Positions 27,400 to 35,452 of a stretch of 64,000 nucleotides of DNA are shown piece after piece (position 1 is the stretch's first letter; each line of letters opens with the position of its first letter). Under the pieces are notes generated by a model. That model was not told where the DNA came from, searched no databases, and saw nothing but the letters and a program-made list of their open reading frames with translations. This stretch comes from JBBQFI01 sp038237805. GTDB taxonomy: Bacteria; Verrucomicrobiota; Verrucomicrobiia; Chthoniobacterales; UBA10450. The stretch spans positions 1 through 64,000 of the forward strand of contig JBBRYI010000011.1 in the NCBI GenBank assembly GCA_038237805.1, read 5' to 3'. The position numbers and the translations under genes were made by a program.

Positions 27400-28338
27400 C
27401 TACTTACCTGCCTTCTCCAGAGCAAGCCAGGTATCGTAGTCGCGGACGTAATCGTCCGCCTCGTAAGGATGTGACGCGAAGACCAGTAGCGCCGCGTTTG
27501 GTGAGTACCTATACTGAGTTCCCCAAATGAGAGGAGGAATGTGGAGTCCGACATCAGGTCTATCCAAGACAAGCTCCTGCCGATTATTTCCGTCATCGAC
27601 GACAACCTGTACGCTTCCCTGAATGCAGATGAGAAATTGATGGCATTTACGGTGAGCATGCTCACCACGGACCTGCGTGCTGGGGACGCCGTAAACTATA
27701 AAGAAGCGCACGGGAACAAAAGGAATCTCCTTCTCCATTTCGGCTGCAACCAAACATCCGCGAATATCTTCGAAAGTAGGGACTCGGTGCAGAGTAACAC
27801 CTTGCACACTTAGCGAGCTACTCTTGAGCTTGTCATCCACTTCCGGCTTCCCGGTTAATGGCACGGGTTTGATTGACGCGGTGTAACTATAGATTCGCGC
27901 GGGGTTACCCCGGACGATAGCATTGGCAGGAACAGATTTTGTCACTACCGCGCCGGCCCCTACCATCGCATTACGGCCTATTGTAATTCCCGATAAGACT
28001 GTTGCATTCCCTCCGATCGAGCAGCCATGGCGAAGGTAGGTTGATGCAAACTGCTTCGGGCGCTGCTTGCTCCTGGGAAAAGGGTCGTTTGTGAAAGTGG
28101 CATTCGGTCCGATGAAAACATTGTCTTCCACTCGCAAACCGTCCCACAATTGGACTCCGCATTTTACCGTAACGTTATCGCCGATGACGACATCGTTCTC
28201 GATAAAAACATGGTCGCAGACATTGCAATTAGCGCCGATCGTCGCGCCCGCCAGAATATGGGCAAAGGCCCAGACTCTGGTTCCGGTTCCGATCGCGCTT
28301 GTTTCGCAGATTGCCTTAGGATGAACGAAGTAGGTCAT
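27400..28338 (-). CDS. Bifunctional acetyltransferase / dTDP-hexose 3,4-ketoisomerase (FdtD/WxcM-like)
   Basis: 312 residues with two domains. Residues about 5-160 are a left-handed beta-helix acyltransferase, with many hexapeptide repeats and the closing 'GAGAVVTKSVPANAIVRGNPAR'. Residues about 178-312 are a cupin-type ketoisomerase (FdtA/WxcM), with 'DIRGCLVAAE' and the metal/active-site His-Ala-His-Arg-Lys-Cys-His. Such fusions, called FdtD, isomerise a dTDP-4-keto-6-deoxy sugar and acetylate its 3-amino form, making Fuc3NAc or Qui3NAc donors. The aminotransferase needed between these steps is encoded at 29276-30400. Overlaps the GT2 gene by 4 nt. Confidence 0.9.
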   Translation of the reverse strand: MTYFVHPKAICETSAIGTGTRVWAFAHILAGATIGANCNVCDHVFIENDVVIGDNVTVKCGVQLWDGLRVEDNVFIGPNATFTNDPFPRSKQRPKQFASTYLRHGCSIGGNATVLSGITIGRNAMVGAGAVVTKSVPANAIVRGNPARIYSYTASIKPVPLTGKPEVDDKLKSSSLSVQGVTLHRVPTFEDIRGCLVAAEMEKEIPFVPVRFFIVYGVPSTQVRGEHAHRKCHQFLICIQGSVQVVVDDGNNRQELVLDRPDVGLHIPPLIWGTQYRYSPNAALLVFASHPYEADDYVRDYDTWLALEKAGK

Positions 28339-29279
28339 TTGTCCTTTCTCGATCCGAAAGAGAGCTCACGCATAACCACAGCACCTGGCCGTTGTTTCGT
28401 ATTTTCGAATGCTCTCCAAAGATAGGATCCAACAATCCCGAGGCAAACAAGATTTAAGCTTCCGAAAAAGATAATTGTCAAAACAACCGCGGAATAACCG
28501 GGAACGGGAACCCTGCCTGAAAGCCGCGCCCAGATGACGGCGATTGCGAATACGGCAGAAATGGTAAGGCCGAAGAAGCCCATCCAAAAGAGTGCCTGGA
28601 TGGGTGTGTTTGAAAACGAAAATGCTGAGTCACTGACGTAATGAATTCTTTTACTAAGCGTCCAGCTGCTTTTCCCCTCTTGCCGCTTCTGCCTTGTGTA
28701 GGATATTGTCTTTCGCCGAAAGCCCAGCCACAGGACCAGGCCAACCAACGAACTATGCGATTCATCCAGGCTGAGAAGCTCCCTCCGAAATAACTGGTTA
28801 CAACCAAAGATATCAACCCCTCCGCGAGGCGTCTCCGGTTGAATCAATTTGCGATGGATCAACCAGTAGATTCGTGAGGCTAACCTGCTGATTAAAGGAT
28901 CTTCCCTGGCCGAACGAGTTCCAATAACGACATCTGCTTCGTCCCGTTCCAGGATTTCAAAAAAACCTAGGATTAACTCAGGCGGTTCTTGAAGATCGGC
29001 CGCCATGATCGCGAAATACTGGCCCGAGGCTTTCTGTAAGCCCACGCGAATGGCAGCGAAAGATCCGAAGTTTCGAGATAGCACCACAACTTTTGATTCG
29101 AACAATGCAGTTGGAAGTATCGACGTAAGTTGTCCGAGGGATTCATCCGGACTGCCGTCAACCACAAATACAACTTCAAGGTTTCCAGAAAGCTGCTGAT
29201 TGATTTCCTGCAAGGCCCCAAGCAAGCGCTCGATGGAGCCTTCGTTTTTATACACCGGCACGATGATTGAATAGATCAT
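28335..29279 (-). CDS. GtrB/DPM1-like family 2 glycosyltransferase
   Basis: 314 residues. The catalytic GT-A part is N-terminal: Ser-Ile-Ile-Val-Pro-Val-Tyr-Lys-Asn-Glu, Val-Val-Asp-Gly-Ser-Pro-Asp, the metal-binding Ala-Asp-Leu-Gln-Glu-Pro-Pro. Two C-terminal membrane helices (about 235-260 and 270-295) follow, as in polyprenol-phosphate sugar transferases. It probably puts a sugar on undecaprenyl phosphate for transfer outside. Overlaps both neighbours by 4 nt. Confidence 0.92.
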   Translation of the reverse strand: MIYSIIVPVYKNEGSIERLLGALQEINQQLSGNLEVVFVVDGSPDESLGQLTSILPTALFESKVVVLSRNFGSFAAIRVGLQKASGQYFAIMAADLQEPPELILGFFEILERDEADVVIGTRSAREDPLISRLASRIYWLIHRKLIQPETPRGGVDIFGCNQLFRRELLSLDESHSSLVGLVLWLGFRRKTISYTRQKRQEGKSSWTLSKRIHYVSDSAFSFSNTPIQALFWMGFFGLTISAVFAIAVIWARLSGRVPVPGYSAVVLTIIFFGSLNLVCLGIVGSYLWRAFENTKQRPGAVVMRELSFGSRKDK

Positions 29280-30400
29280 GCTTCGCGCCAGTTATTGCAT
29301 GCGTCGATCACGCGCTCTACATCCGTGTCGCTTAAGTATGCGTGCATCGGTAATGAGACTTCTTGTTCGGCAAATCGACGTGCGTTTAATAAAGTGCCTC
29401 TTATTTCAGAGTTTTGGCCGGCCATTGCCGGTTGGTCTGGTATCAGGACAGGGTAGTGGATAGCGCTGTCGATGCCATGTGAATGTAAGTGTTGCTGAAA
29501 TTCAGCGCGATCTTGTTTAACTAAGATAGGAAATAAATGATAAACGGAATCCGATCGATGCGGAGCTGGCGGAATAACGAGATGAGGAGATCGGATGTCG
29601 CTCCGGTAGGATGCGGCAATCGCGCGTCGACGTTCTGTCGCCAAAGTAAGACGAGGTAATAAGGCATGCGTGAGTATTGCAGCGTGTAGTTCGTCCAGTC
29701 TGCTATTCAGGCCTATGTAAGCATGCAAGTATTTTTTTGTTTGCCCGTAGTCGCGTAATGCCCGCGCGGTGTTTGCAAAATCGTCATTGTTCGTAAGGAT
29801 GGCACCACCATCACCCATGCACCCAAGGTTTTTGGTAGGATAGAAACTTATGGCCGAAAGATCGCCGACGGTCCCGACTTGAAGCCCATTACTCCTGGCA
29901 AGAATTGCCTGTGCAGAGTCTTCGACGACGTGAAGGCCGAAACGTTCTTTAATTTCACCCAGCTTCTCAAGATCAAGCGCATGCCCGAACAAGTGAACGG
30001 GCAGGAAAAACCGGAACGGTTGTGCATCGTCCGACAATAATTTCTCAAGTGCGACAAGATCGAGCAGACCGCTTTCATCGACGTCCGTGAAAACCGGAAC
30101 GCCTCCCGCCCGAATCGTAGCGAGAGTGGTGGCAAACGCGCTTAACGGGGTAGTTATAACAGGCTCGCCGGGTTTCAGCCCGAGGATGCGCAGGCTTATT
30201 TCGATCGCGTCTAACCCATTCGCACAACCAACGACGTGTTGCACTCCCGTTACAGCGGCAAGCTTTTCTTCAAACAGGGTTACGTGCTTACCTAAAACGA
30301 GCCAGCCGCTTTCGCCAACGGAGTCGATAGCTTCGAGTGCGGCACCGCGAATGTCGCGCCATTGCGCTCGAAAGTCGTTTAATAGAACTCTTGGCTTCAT
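29276..30400 (-). CDS. DegT/DnrJ/EryC1/StrS sugar aminotransferase (FdtB-like)
   Basis: 374 residues, a PLP enzyme that transaminates a keto sugar. The PLP Lys is in Phe-Tyr-Pro-Thr-Lys-Asn-Leu-Gly-Cys-Met-Gly-Asp-Gly-Gly; 'VVEDSAQAIL' holds the ring-stacking Asp; Gly-Cys-Ala-Asn-Gly-Leu-Asp-Ala is the phosphate-binding turn. With the ketoisomerase/acetyltransferase encoded two genes downstream it would make a 3-acetamido-3,6-dideoxyhexose donor. dTDP-glucose synthase and dehydratase are not in the window. Confidence 0.93.
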   Translation of the reverse strand: MKPRVLLNDFRAQWRDIRGAALEAIDSVGESGWLVLGKHVTLFEEKLAAVTGVQHVVGCANGLDAIEISLRILGLKPGEPVITTPLSAFATTLATIRAGGVPVFTDVDESGLLDLVALEKLLSDDAQPFRFFLPVHLFGHALDLEKLGEIKERFGLHVVEDSAQAILARSNGLQVGTVGDLSAISFYPTKNLGCMGDGGAILTNNDDFANTARALRDYGQTKKYLHAYIGLNSRLDELHAAILTHALLPRLTLATERRRAIAASYRSDIRSPHLVIPPAPHRSDSVYHLFPILVKQDRAEFQQHLHSHGIDSAIHYPVLIPDQPAMAGQNSEIRGTLLNARRFAEQEVSLPMHAYLSDTDVERVIDACNNWREA

Positions 30401-31146
30401 GGTAGAAGTAGTCTTCTAGCGAAAATATTACGATAGTTCGAGGGACTTTCATTCAACGCATTTATCTCCACGTCGGTTAGATCGTCGTTGCTCATGGAAA
30501 AAATTTTGAAACCGCGGCTTCGTAAAAACGCCAACAATTCTTGAGCCGACGAACCCGCTTTGCGAAGGCCATAAGGCCACAATTCGAGCAGGAGTTTAAT
30601 CTCTGGATTGTCGTCGAGCACGCGCGCGGCTCCATGCAAGGCGTGAAGCTCGTAACCCTGGATGTCGAGCTTGAAAAGGTCGATGCGAGAGCCTGGTTCA
30701 AAGTAATCGTCGAGAGCAGTAGCCTTAACTGAAATGCTTTGGCGAGGTTCGCCTTCCGTGGGATAAGCGCGGTGATCGACATTCAGGTCCTCGGAAATAT
30801 ACAGGAGCTTGTTTTCCGTCTTGTTGCTCACCGCCATTTCATTTGTCCGGACATTGGGCAACCCCGATACTGCCGCAGATAAGCGAACGAAGTTATCCGG
30901 TGAAGGCTCAAAGCTGTGCACCAGGCCAGTCGCGCCGACAACGCCTGACAAGAATCGCGAATAGACCCCAATGTTGGCGCCAGCATCTACCACTACCGTC
31001 CCTTGCGAAAGGTATTGCGCGAGGAGTTGCCGTTCGGCGCGATCGGCATAAGCCTTGAAGGCAGAGTAAAGAGGGAGGTAAGCGGGAAAAGCTGCCTTAT
31101 AAAGTGCATTGCCAAGCCGGCGGCCAAGCGTAACGAAGGTCATCAC
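30397..31146 (-). CDS. FkbM-family methyltransferase
   Basis: 249 residues. The FkbM core is 'VVVDAGANIGVYSRFLS' (motif I), then 'VHSFEPSPDNFVRL' and, about 60 residues later, 'FKLDIQGYELHALHGA', the family hallmark. These enzymes O-methylate sugars and other small molecules. Overlaps by 4 nt on both sides within the operon, so it probably methylates a sugar of the same glycan. Confidence 0.93.
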   Translation of the reverse strand: MMTFVTLGRRLGNALYKAAFPAYLPLYSAFKAYADRAERQLLAQYLSQGTVVVDAGANIGVYSRFLSGVVGATGLVHSFEPSPDNFVRLSAAVSGLPNVRTNEMAVSNKTENKLLYISEDLNVDHRAYPTEGEPRQSISVKATALDDYFEPGSRIDLFKLDIQGYELHALHGAARVLDDNPEIKLLLELWPYGLRKAGSSAQELLAFLRSRGFKIFSMSNDDLTDVEINALNESPSNYRNIFARRLLLP

Positions 31147-31925
31147 TTGCGTGTAAGCCTAATCGTAAAGAAAGATGCAAAAAGCCTGGGGACCGTGCGG
31201 CTGATGGCAAGATCAAGATGGAAAATTAAACGATAAATGAAAGGGGGGATGGGAATACGATGCGATATGCCGCCGGTGGCCACGTAGGAAACAGCACTAA
31301 ACGGTTCGAAACTATTCGGTTGGAAATCGAAATTACTCCGCAGCGGCCCGCTCCAGGCTGCATGCCTAACGAATATTAGCCATGGCAAAGCGATATTGGC
31401 AGATTGCAGGGGCCCGCGGATTTCCGATAATAGTGGGTCCTTTGCTTCAAGGTCCATGGGCTCGTGATGAAGATATTTGAAGATGAACGTCGATAACACT
31501 GAGAAATAAGGCTCGGTCGCCACGATCGTCCCGCCCGGCCTGAGCTTTGTGGCGGCCTTATTCAGGAAATCGATTGGATCCTTTAAGTGATGCAGGACAT
31601 TCGTGAGAGCGATTACATCCACGCTTTCATTCGGTATGGGCTCGAATCGATCGATATCATGACAGTCAAAGGCGTAATCGAGGTAGTCGAGTTCGAGAAC
31701 ATCGCTTGTCAGCACGTTCTTATAGAACCGTTTCAACGGCGAAACACCACTGCCTATTTCGAGAATGCGCAAGGAAGAGGGATTTGGGAAGCGCGCTAAT
31801 TGTTCCTGGTAGAGTTTTCGATACCAGTAGAGAAGGTTCTTGTTCGCGTCCAATTTCGCGCGGTTGCGCAAGGTTAAGGCCCGGTCCTCTTCGTATTGAT
31901 CGGTCGGAGGGCTAACGCTACTCAT
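31143..31925 (-). CDS. Class I SAM-dependent methyltransferase
   Basis: 260 residues. Motif I is 'RILEIGSGVSPLKRF', followed by 'DVIALTNVLHHLKDPIDFL' and Leu-Arg-Pro-Gly-Gly, a normal Methyltransf_11 pattern. The C-terminal ~80 residues are hydrophobic and not recognised. Its acceptor is unknown; it is coupled by 4-nt overlaps to both neighbours. Contains the only TCGTTAGGC-type word of the island's interior (31364). Confidence 0.87.
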   Translation of the reverse strand: MSSVSPPTDQYEEDRALTLRNRAKLDANKNLLYWYRKLYQEQLARFPNPSSLRILEIGSGVSPLKRFYKNVLTSDVLELDYLDYAFDCHDIDRFEPIPNESVDVIALTNVLHHLKDPIDFLNKAATKLRPGGTIVATEPYFSVLSTFIFKYLHHEPMDLEAKDPLLSEIRGPLQSANIALPWLIFVRHAAWSGPLRSNFDFQPNSFEPFSAVSYVATGGISHRIPIPPFIYRLIFHLDLAISRTVPRLFASFFTIRLTRK

Positions 31926-32644
31926 TTCGTCGCACGAATGAAAAGCGAGCCCGCTATCTCGCGCAGAAGTGGAATCGTTTCCAAAAGCTCGCCGGCTCTT
32001 CGTACAAAAGGAATCGAGTTCTCTGGAGTTCTCGGATGAAGGAAATCAAAGGGCCTTACTCGCACATCGCGAAAGCCCGTTTGTTCGAGAAGACGGCGCA
32101 GCGGCCAGCGGAAAAAAGCAGTTTCATCCGGCGAATCTCCCAGGCGTTTTTTGACTGCGGGCACATTTTTCTGCACCGCGATTTGCGGATTCAACATGTT
32201 TGGTTCGGTGAAACAAATCATCCCTTCCGGTCTTAGAACACGATATATTTGACGCAGAGCTTCTTCGATTTCCAAATGATGAAGAACGGAGCTGCCGATA
32301 ACCGAATCAAAACTGGCATCGGGATAGCTTAGAGCATAGGCATTCTGCACCTCAAATGTGACGTTCGGCGCATGACAGTTAATGCGAGCTTGGGCGAGCA
32401 GCTCGGGAGAAATGTCGATAGCAGTAATCGTAGCACCTGTGAGTGCTAACTCTTTGGTGAAGTAGGCGGTGCCGCATCCCAGCTCGAGGACCTTCATTTC
32501 GGGCCGCAAATGGCTCGTTAACATTTGTACCCGTCGTTTCCATCGTAACTTTCCGGCAGGTCCTTCCCAATTCCAGATTTCTCCAGCACCATACCGAACG
32601 AGATATCGTCCATGCTCAATCTCGCGCTGCAGTCGCGCTTCCAT
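31922..32644 (-). CDS. Class I SAM-dependent methyltransferase
   Basis: 240 residues. Motif I 'VLELGCGTAYFTKELA', Ala-Ile-Asp-Ile-Ser-Pro-Glu (motif II), 'DASFDSVIGSSVLHHLEIEEAL' and Leu-Arg-Pro-Glu-Gly follow in the standard order. It differs from the next gene's product and is not a duplicate of it. Likely another glycan methyltransferase. Confidence 0.88.
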   Translation of the reverse strand: MEARLQREIEHGRYLVRYGAGEIWNWEGPAGKLRWKRRVQMLTSHLRPEMKVLELGCGTAYFTKELALTGATITAIDISPELLAQARINCHAPNVTFEVQNAYALSYPDASFDSVIGSSVLHHLEIEEALRQIYRVLRPEGMICFTEPNMLNPQIAVQKNVPAVKKRLGDSPDETAFFRWPLRRLLEQTGFRDVRVRPFDFLHPRTPENSIPFVRRAGELLETIPLLREIAGSLFIRATK

Positions 32645-32650
32645 GCTCTT

Positions 32651-34153
32651 TTAATACTCGAGCTTTAACTTGAGGAAGCCGTACCAGCACATTTTCAGCA
32701 TAACAAGGCCGTTATGAAAAACCCTGGTCATCTTCGTAGTGCCGTAGATTCGCTCCTGGTAATGCACCGGCAGATCAAGGATGCGGAGATTTAATTTAGA
32801 CGCGCCGAAGAGCAACTCGTAATCGCCCCAGCGATCCTCGATCCCCCAACTTCCTAATAATTGCTTGATCCGCTCCCAATCGCTGCGCCACAAGACCTTT
32901 GTCCCACAGAGCGTGTCTTTAACTCGCTGATTTAGAAGATAGGAAAACGCAAGGCTAAAGAACTTATTGCCGAGCATGTTGGCTCCTTTCATAGCTGCTC
33001 GGGGCACAGGATAGATGAGACGTGAGCCGTTCACGAACTCAGCTGTGCCGGATGCGATTGCATCAACGAAATAGGACAACTCTTCCGGCATGGTCGTTAG
33101 GTCGGCATCGAGAATCATGAGAATGTCGCCGGAAGCTGCATTGAAGCCTGCCCAAACGTTTTGTGCCTTACTGATACCCGGTCCCGCGACAAGCCGAATG
33201 TCACATTCAGGGTGCATCTCCTGCATGCGTTTAACTTCTTCTGGAGTTCCATCGGTTGACTTATCGTCGCAGAAAATAATTTCAGTCTGGCCGGCCAGAG
33301 GCGGAATCCGTCTGACCGCATCGGCCACATTCCCACGCTCATCCTTACACGGAATGATTACCGAGACAGTTAACTTCTCTTTGTCTATTGGCGGAGGAAG
33401 CAAACGAGCTACATGCACTTCCGTCATGCAAAGGCGATTGAGCCCAGGTAAGCGCGCACAAAAACCGTTCAAAAATGCGGAAAGCAAGGGGATGTACTTT
33501 GGACATAGTATGATGCGCCGCGTTTCAAGAGCCTCGTATCCGCTCAGGGTCAACAGGTTTCGAACATCCGCGCCGGAAAGCCAGTTTTGTTCTACTCGAG
33601 GCACTTTCATGCCGAGCGACTCTGCCAGAGTGACGAGGGGTTCCCAAAGATGGTTATAAGTCGTGATAAGAATGCGAGTATGGCGCTCACAAAGTCCTCG
33701 GAGATTCTGGAGAGCGCGTTGCACGTCCACGGTGTCGTCGATTTCATTGAACGCGATGTAGTCAAATTTTTCCGAATCCTTAAAACATTTCTGGAATTGC
33801 TCTGTATCCGGGAACGCGACCTCATAGCTAAATTCCGGGTGGCGGCGCTTCGCTACCTCAATCATTTGCGCACAGATTTCGATCCCTTTACCCTCCCTGG
33901 GTCGCATCGCCGCGAGCGAGGTACCTGTGCCGGATCGCACCGACAAAATCCTTTTGCCTGGCTCAACCAGGAACTGAAACAGGCGCGCCAACAGTTTATA
34001 ATAGTACCGGTTATGGTCGATCCAGTAGTCGCGCTTACCGGCTAAACGAACCAAAAGTTGCCGTGTGCGCTCTCGTCGCTCCGCTAAGGCGGCTGGACCC
34101 CATGATTCTGCGCTTGGTGGATTCGTGATTTCCAGAGTGCTGCTATTGCTCAT
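32651..34153 (-). CDS. Methyltransferase-like domain fused to a GT2 glycosyltransferase
   Basis: 500 residues with two parts. Residues about 30-230 resemble a class I methyltransferase, but motif I reads Leu-Ser-Val-Arg-Ser-Gly-Thr-Gly instead of the usual Leu-Asp-Val-Gly-Cys-Gly-Thr-Gly, so activity is uncertain. Residues about 263-500 are a GT-A glycosyltransferase: Val-Ile-Ile-Pro-Cys-Lys-Asp-Glu, 'IFCDDKSTDGT', Ala-Asp-Leu-Thr-Thr. It is followed by a GT2-type acceptor helix and no membrane anchor. The direct abutment with the 34154 gene (0 nt) shows coupling. Confidence 0.86.
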   Translation of the reverse strand: MSNSSTLEITNPPSAESWGPAALAERRERTRQLLVRLAGKRDYWIDHNRYYYKLLARLFQFLVEPGKRILSVRSGTGTSLAAMRPREGKGIEICAQMIEVAKRRHPEFSYEVAFPDTEQFQKCFKDSEKFDYIAFNEIDDTVDVQRALQNLRGLCERHTRILITTYNHLWEPLVTLAESLGMKVPRVEQNWLSGADVRNLLTLSGYEALETRRIILCPKYIPLLSAFLNGFCARLPGLNRLCMTEVHVARLLPPPIDKEKLTVSVIIPCKDERGNVADAVRRIPPLAGQTEIIFCDDKSTDGTPEEVKRMQEMHPECDIRLVAGPGISKAQNVWAGFNAASGDILMILDADLTTMPEELSYFVDAIASGTAEFVNGSRLIYPVPRAAMKGANMLGNKFFSLAFSYLLNQRVKDTLCGTKVLWRSDWERIKQLLGSWGIEDRWGDYELLFGASKLNLRILDLPVHYQERIYGTTKMTRVFHNGLVMLKMCWYGFLKLKLEY

Positions 34154-35452
34154 TTAATCAACGTTTCCATTTTCGCTTTTGGTTAACAGCAAACTGGGTT
34201 TACGGCGCATCCAAAAGCTACCACCACCCCACCAGGGTGAAGTAGGAAAGGTAGTCTTGAAGTCTTCCAGGTAGCGATCCGCCAGGTAGCTATTGCAGAG
34301 CAGGACTTCGAACTGCGAATTAAACATGAGAAAAGCTTGCAAGAGATATTGCTCACACCAGAAACGAAGCTCGTCCACTACCCAATCGCGCCGGTAATCG
34401 TGCGGGAAAAGAATATCGTGAATGTGAACGATGACGCCGGGATTTAACCGCGGCAGCACCTCCAGAAAAAGATAATTAACATCACCACCGATCTTCACCG
34501 TGTGGGAACTATCAATAAAAAGAATGTCGCCCGATTGAAGCTGAGAGAAGAAATCCAAGTCCACGTCTTCCACTCTTCGTTCCATCAGGGAACGCAAACC
34601 GGGAAAGCCTTTCGCAAAGAAGTCGAGAGGAAACGGTTCAATGCAGATAAGAGGCGTGTTACCATTTTTTGCCGCAGCCTGACCGGAGACTAACGAGGAA
34701 TAACCGCTGCCGACTTCGATAATCAAGTTTGGTCGAAAATGCCGTACCATGCAGTAAGTGGCCAGCGCATCGGTTCCACCAAAGCGCCCGTTGTCGAAAT
34801 AAAACTGCGCTGGATCTTCGGTGGGCGCGGTCGGGAATTGTTCGTATTCGTCGCGGAATTTCGGGAAACAATTACGCAGCAGATCCAACTGCGTCGCCTC
34901 GTTCATATCGATTCCTGCGAGTTCGCTTCGCCGTTCCCACAAGGATTCGGGAAGTTTTCGCGTATCGGGAATGGGTTGATAAAAATGAACCGGGGTAACA
35001 TGCAGGCCGTGTTCTTCCCAGAGACGGAAAAATTCTGGGTAACGCGTACTGTTCAAACAACGCGGAGCTATCTTTGCCACAAAGCGGGCGAGTTGTTCGA
35101 GATCAATATTCCCTTTGGCTGCTTCATTAGCCACCTTGTCCAAGGAGTTTTCCAACGAACCTTCGCTCCGCCGAACTGCTACGCGATCAAGACATCGGTC
35201 GACTTCGCTTAATCCGTAGAGTTTGAAATTGTAAGGCGTCGATCCGCGGATCCAGTCTACCTCGACCGAACCACTGCAACCACGGGCGACTAACTTGTTG
35301 CCTTCTGCCGCAGTTGAAACGTGCACCTCTGCTCCCAACGGATCGTTCGTTTCCCAGCTAATCCGGGTAGGGGTGCCACTCAAGGGGGGAATTGGGTTCG
35401 GCGACGCGGTGATTTTACCGGTGATACGCGCCGGCATGGCAGTCTTATTCAC
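34154..35452 (-). CDS. Methyltransferase with N-terminal Ig-like domain
   Basis: 432 residues. The first ~95 residues are a beta-sandwich-like stretch (…SGTPTRISWETNDPLGAEVHV…), unusual in front of a methyltransferase. The class I methyltransferase is C-terminal: 'LIIEVGSGYSSLVSGQA' (about 243) is motif I, then 'GDILFIDSSHTVKIGGD' and 'VIVHIHDILFPHDY'. This pattern resembles Methyltransf_24/CmcI-like enzymes. Overlaps the giant sulfotransferase-glycosyltransferase gene by 4 nt. Confidence 0.82.
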   Translation of the reverse strand: MNKTAMPARITGKITASPNPIPPLSGTPTRISWETNDPLGAEVHVSTAAEGNKLVARGCSGSVEVDWIRGSTPYNFKLYGLSEVDRCLDRVAVRRSEGSLENSLDKVANEAAKGNIDLEQLARFVAKIAPRCLNSTRYPEFFRLWEEHGLHVTPVHFYQPIPDTRKLPESLWERRSELAGIDMNEATQLDLLRNCFPKFRDEYEQFPTAPTEDPAQFYFDNGRFGGTDALATYCMVRHFRPNLIIEVGSGYSSLVSGQAAAKNGNTPLICIEPFPLDFFAKGFPGLRSLMERRVEDVDLDFFSQLQSGDILFIDSSHTVKIGGDVNYLFLEVLPRLNPGVIVHIHDILFPHDYRRDWVVDELRFWCEQYLLQAFLMFNSQFEVLLCNSYLADRYLEDFKTTFPTSPWWGGGSFWMRRKPSLLLTKSENGNVD

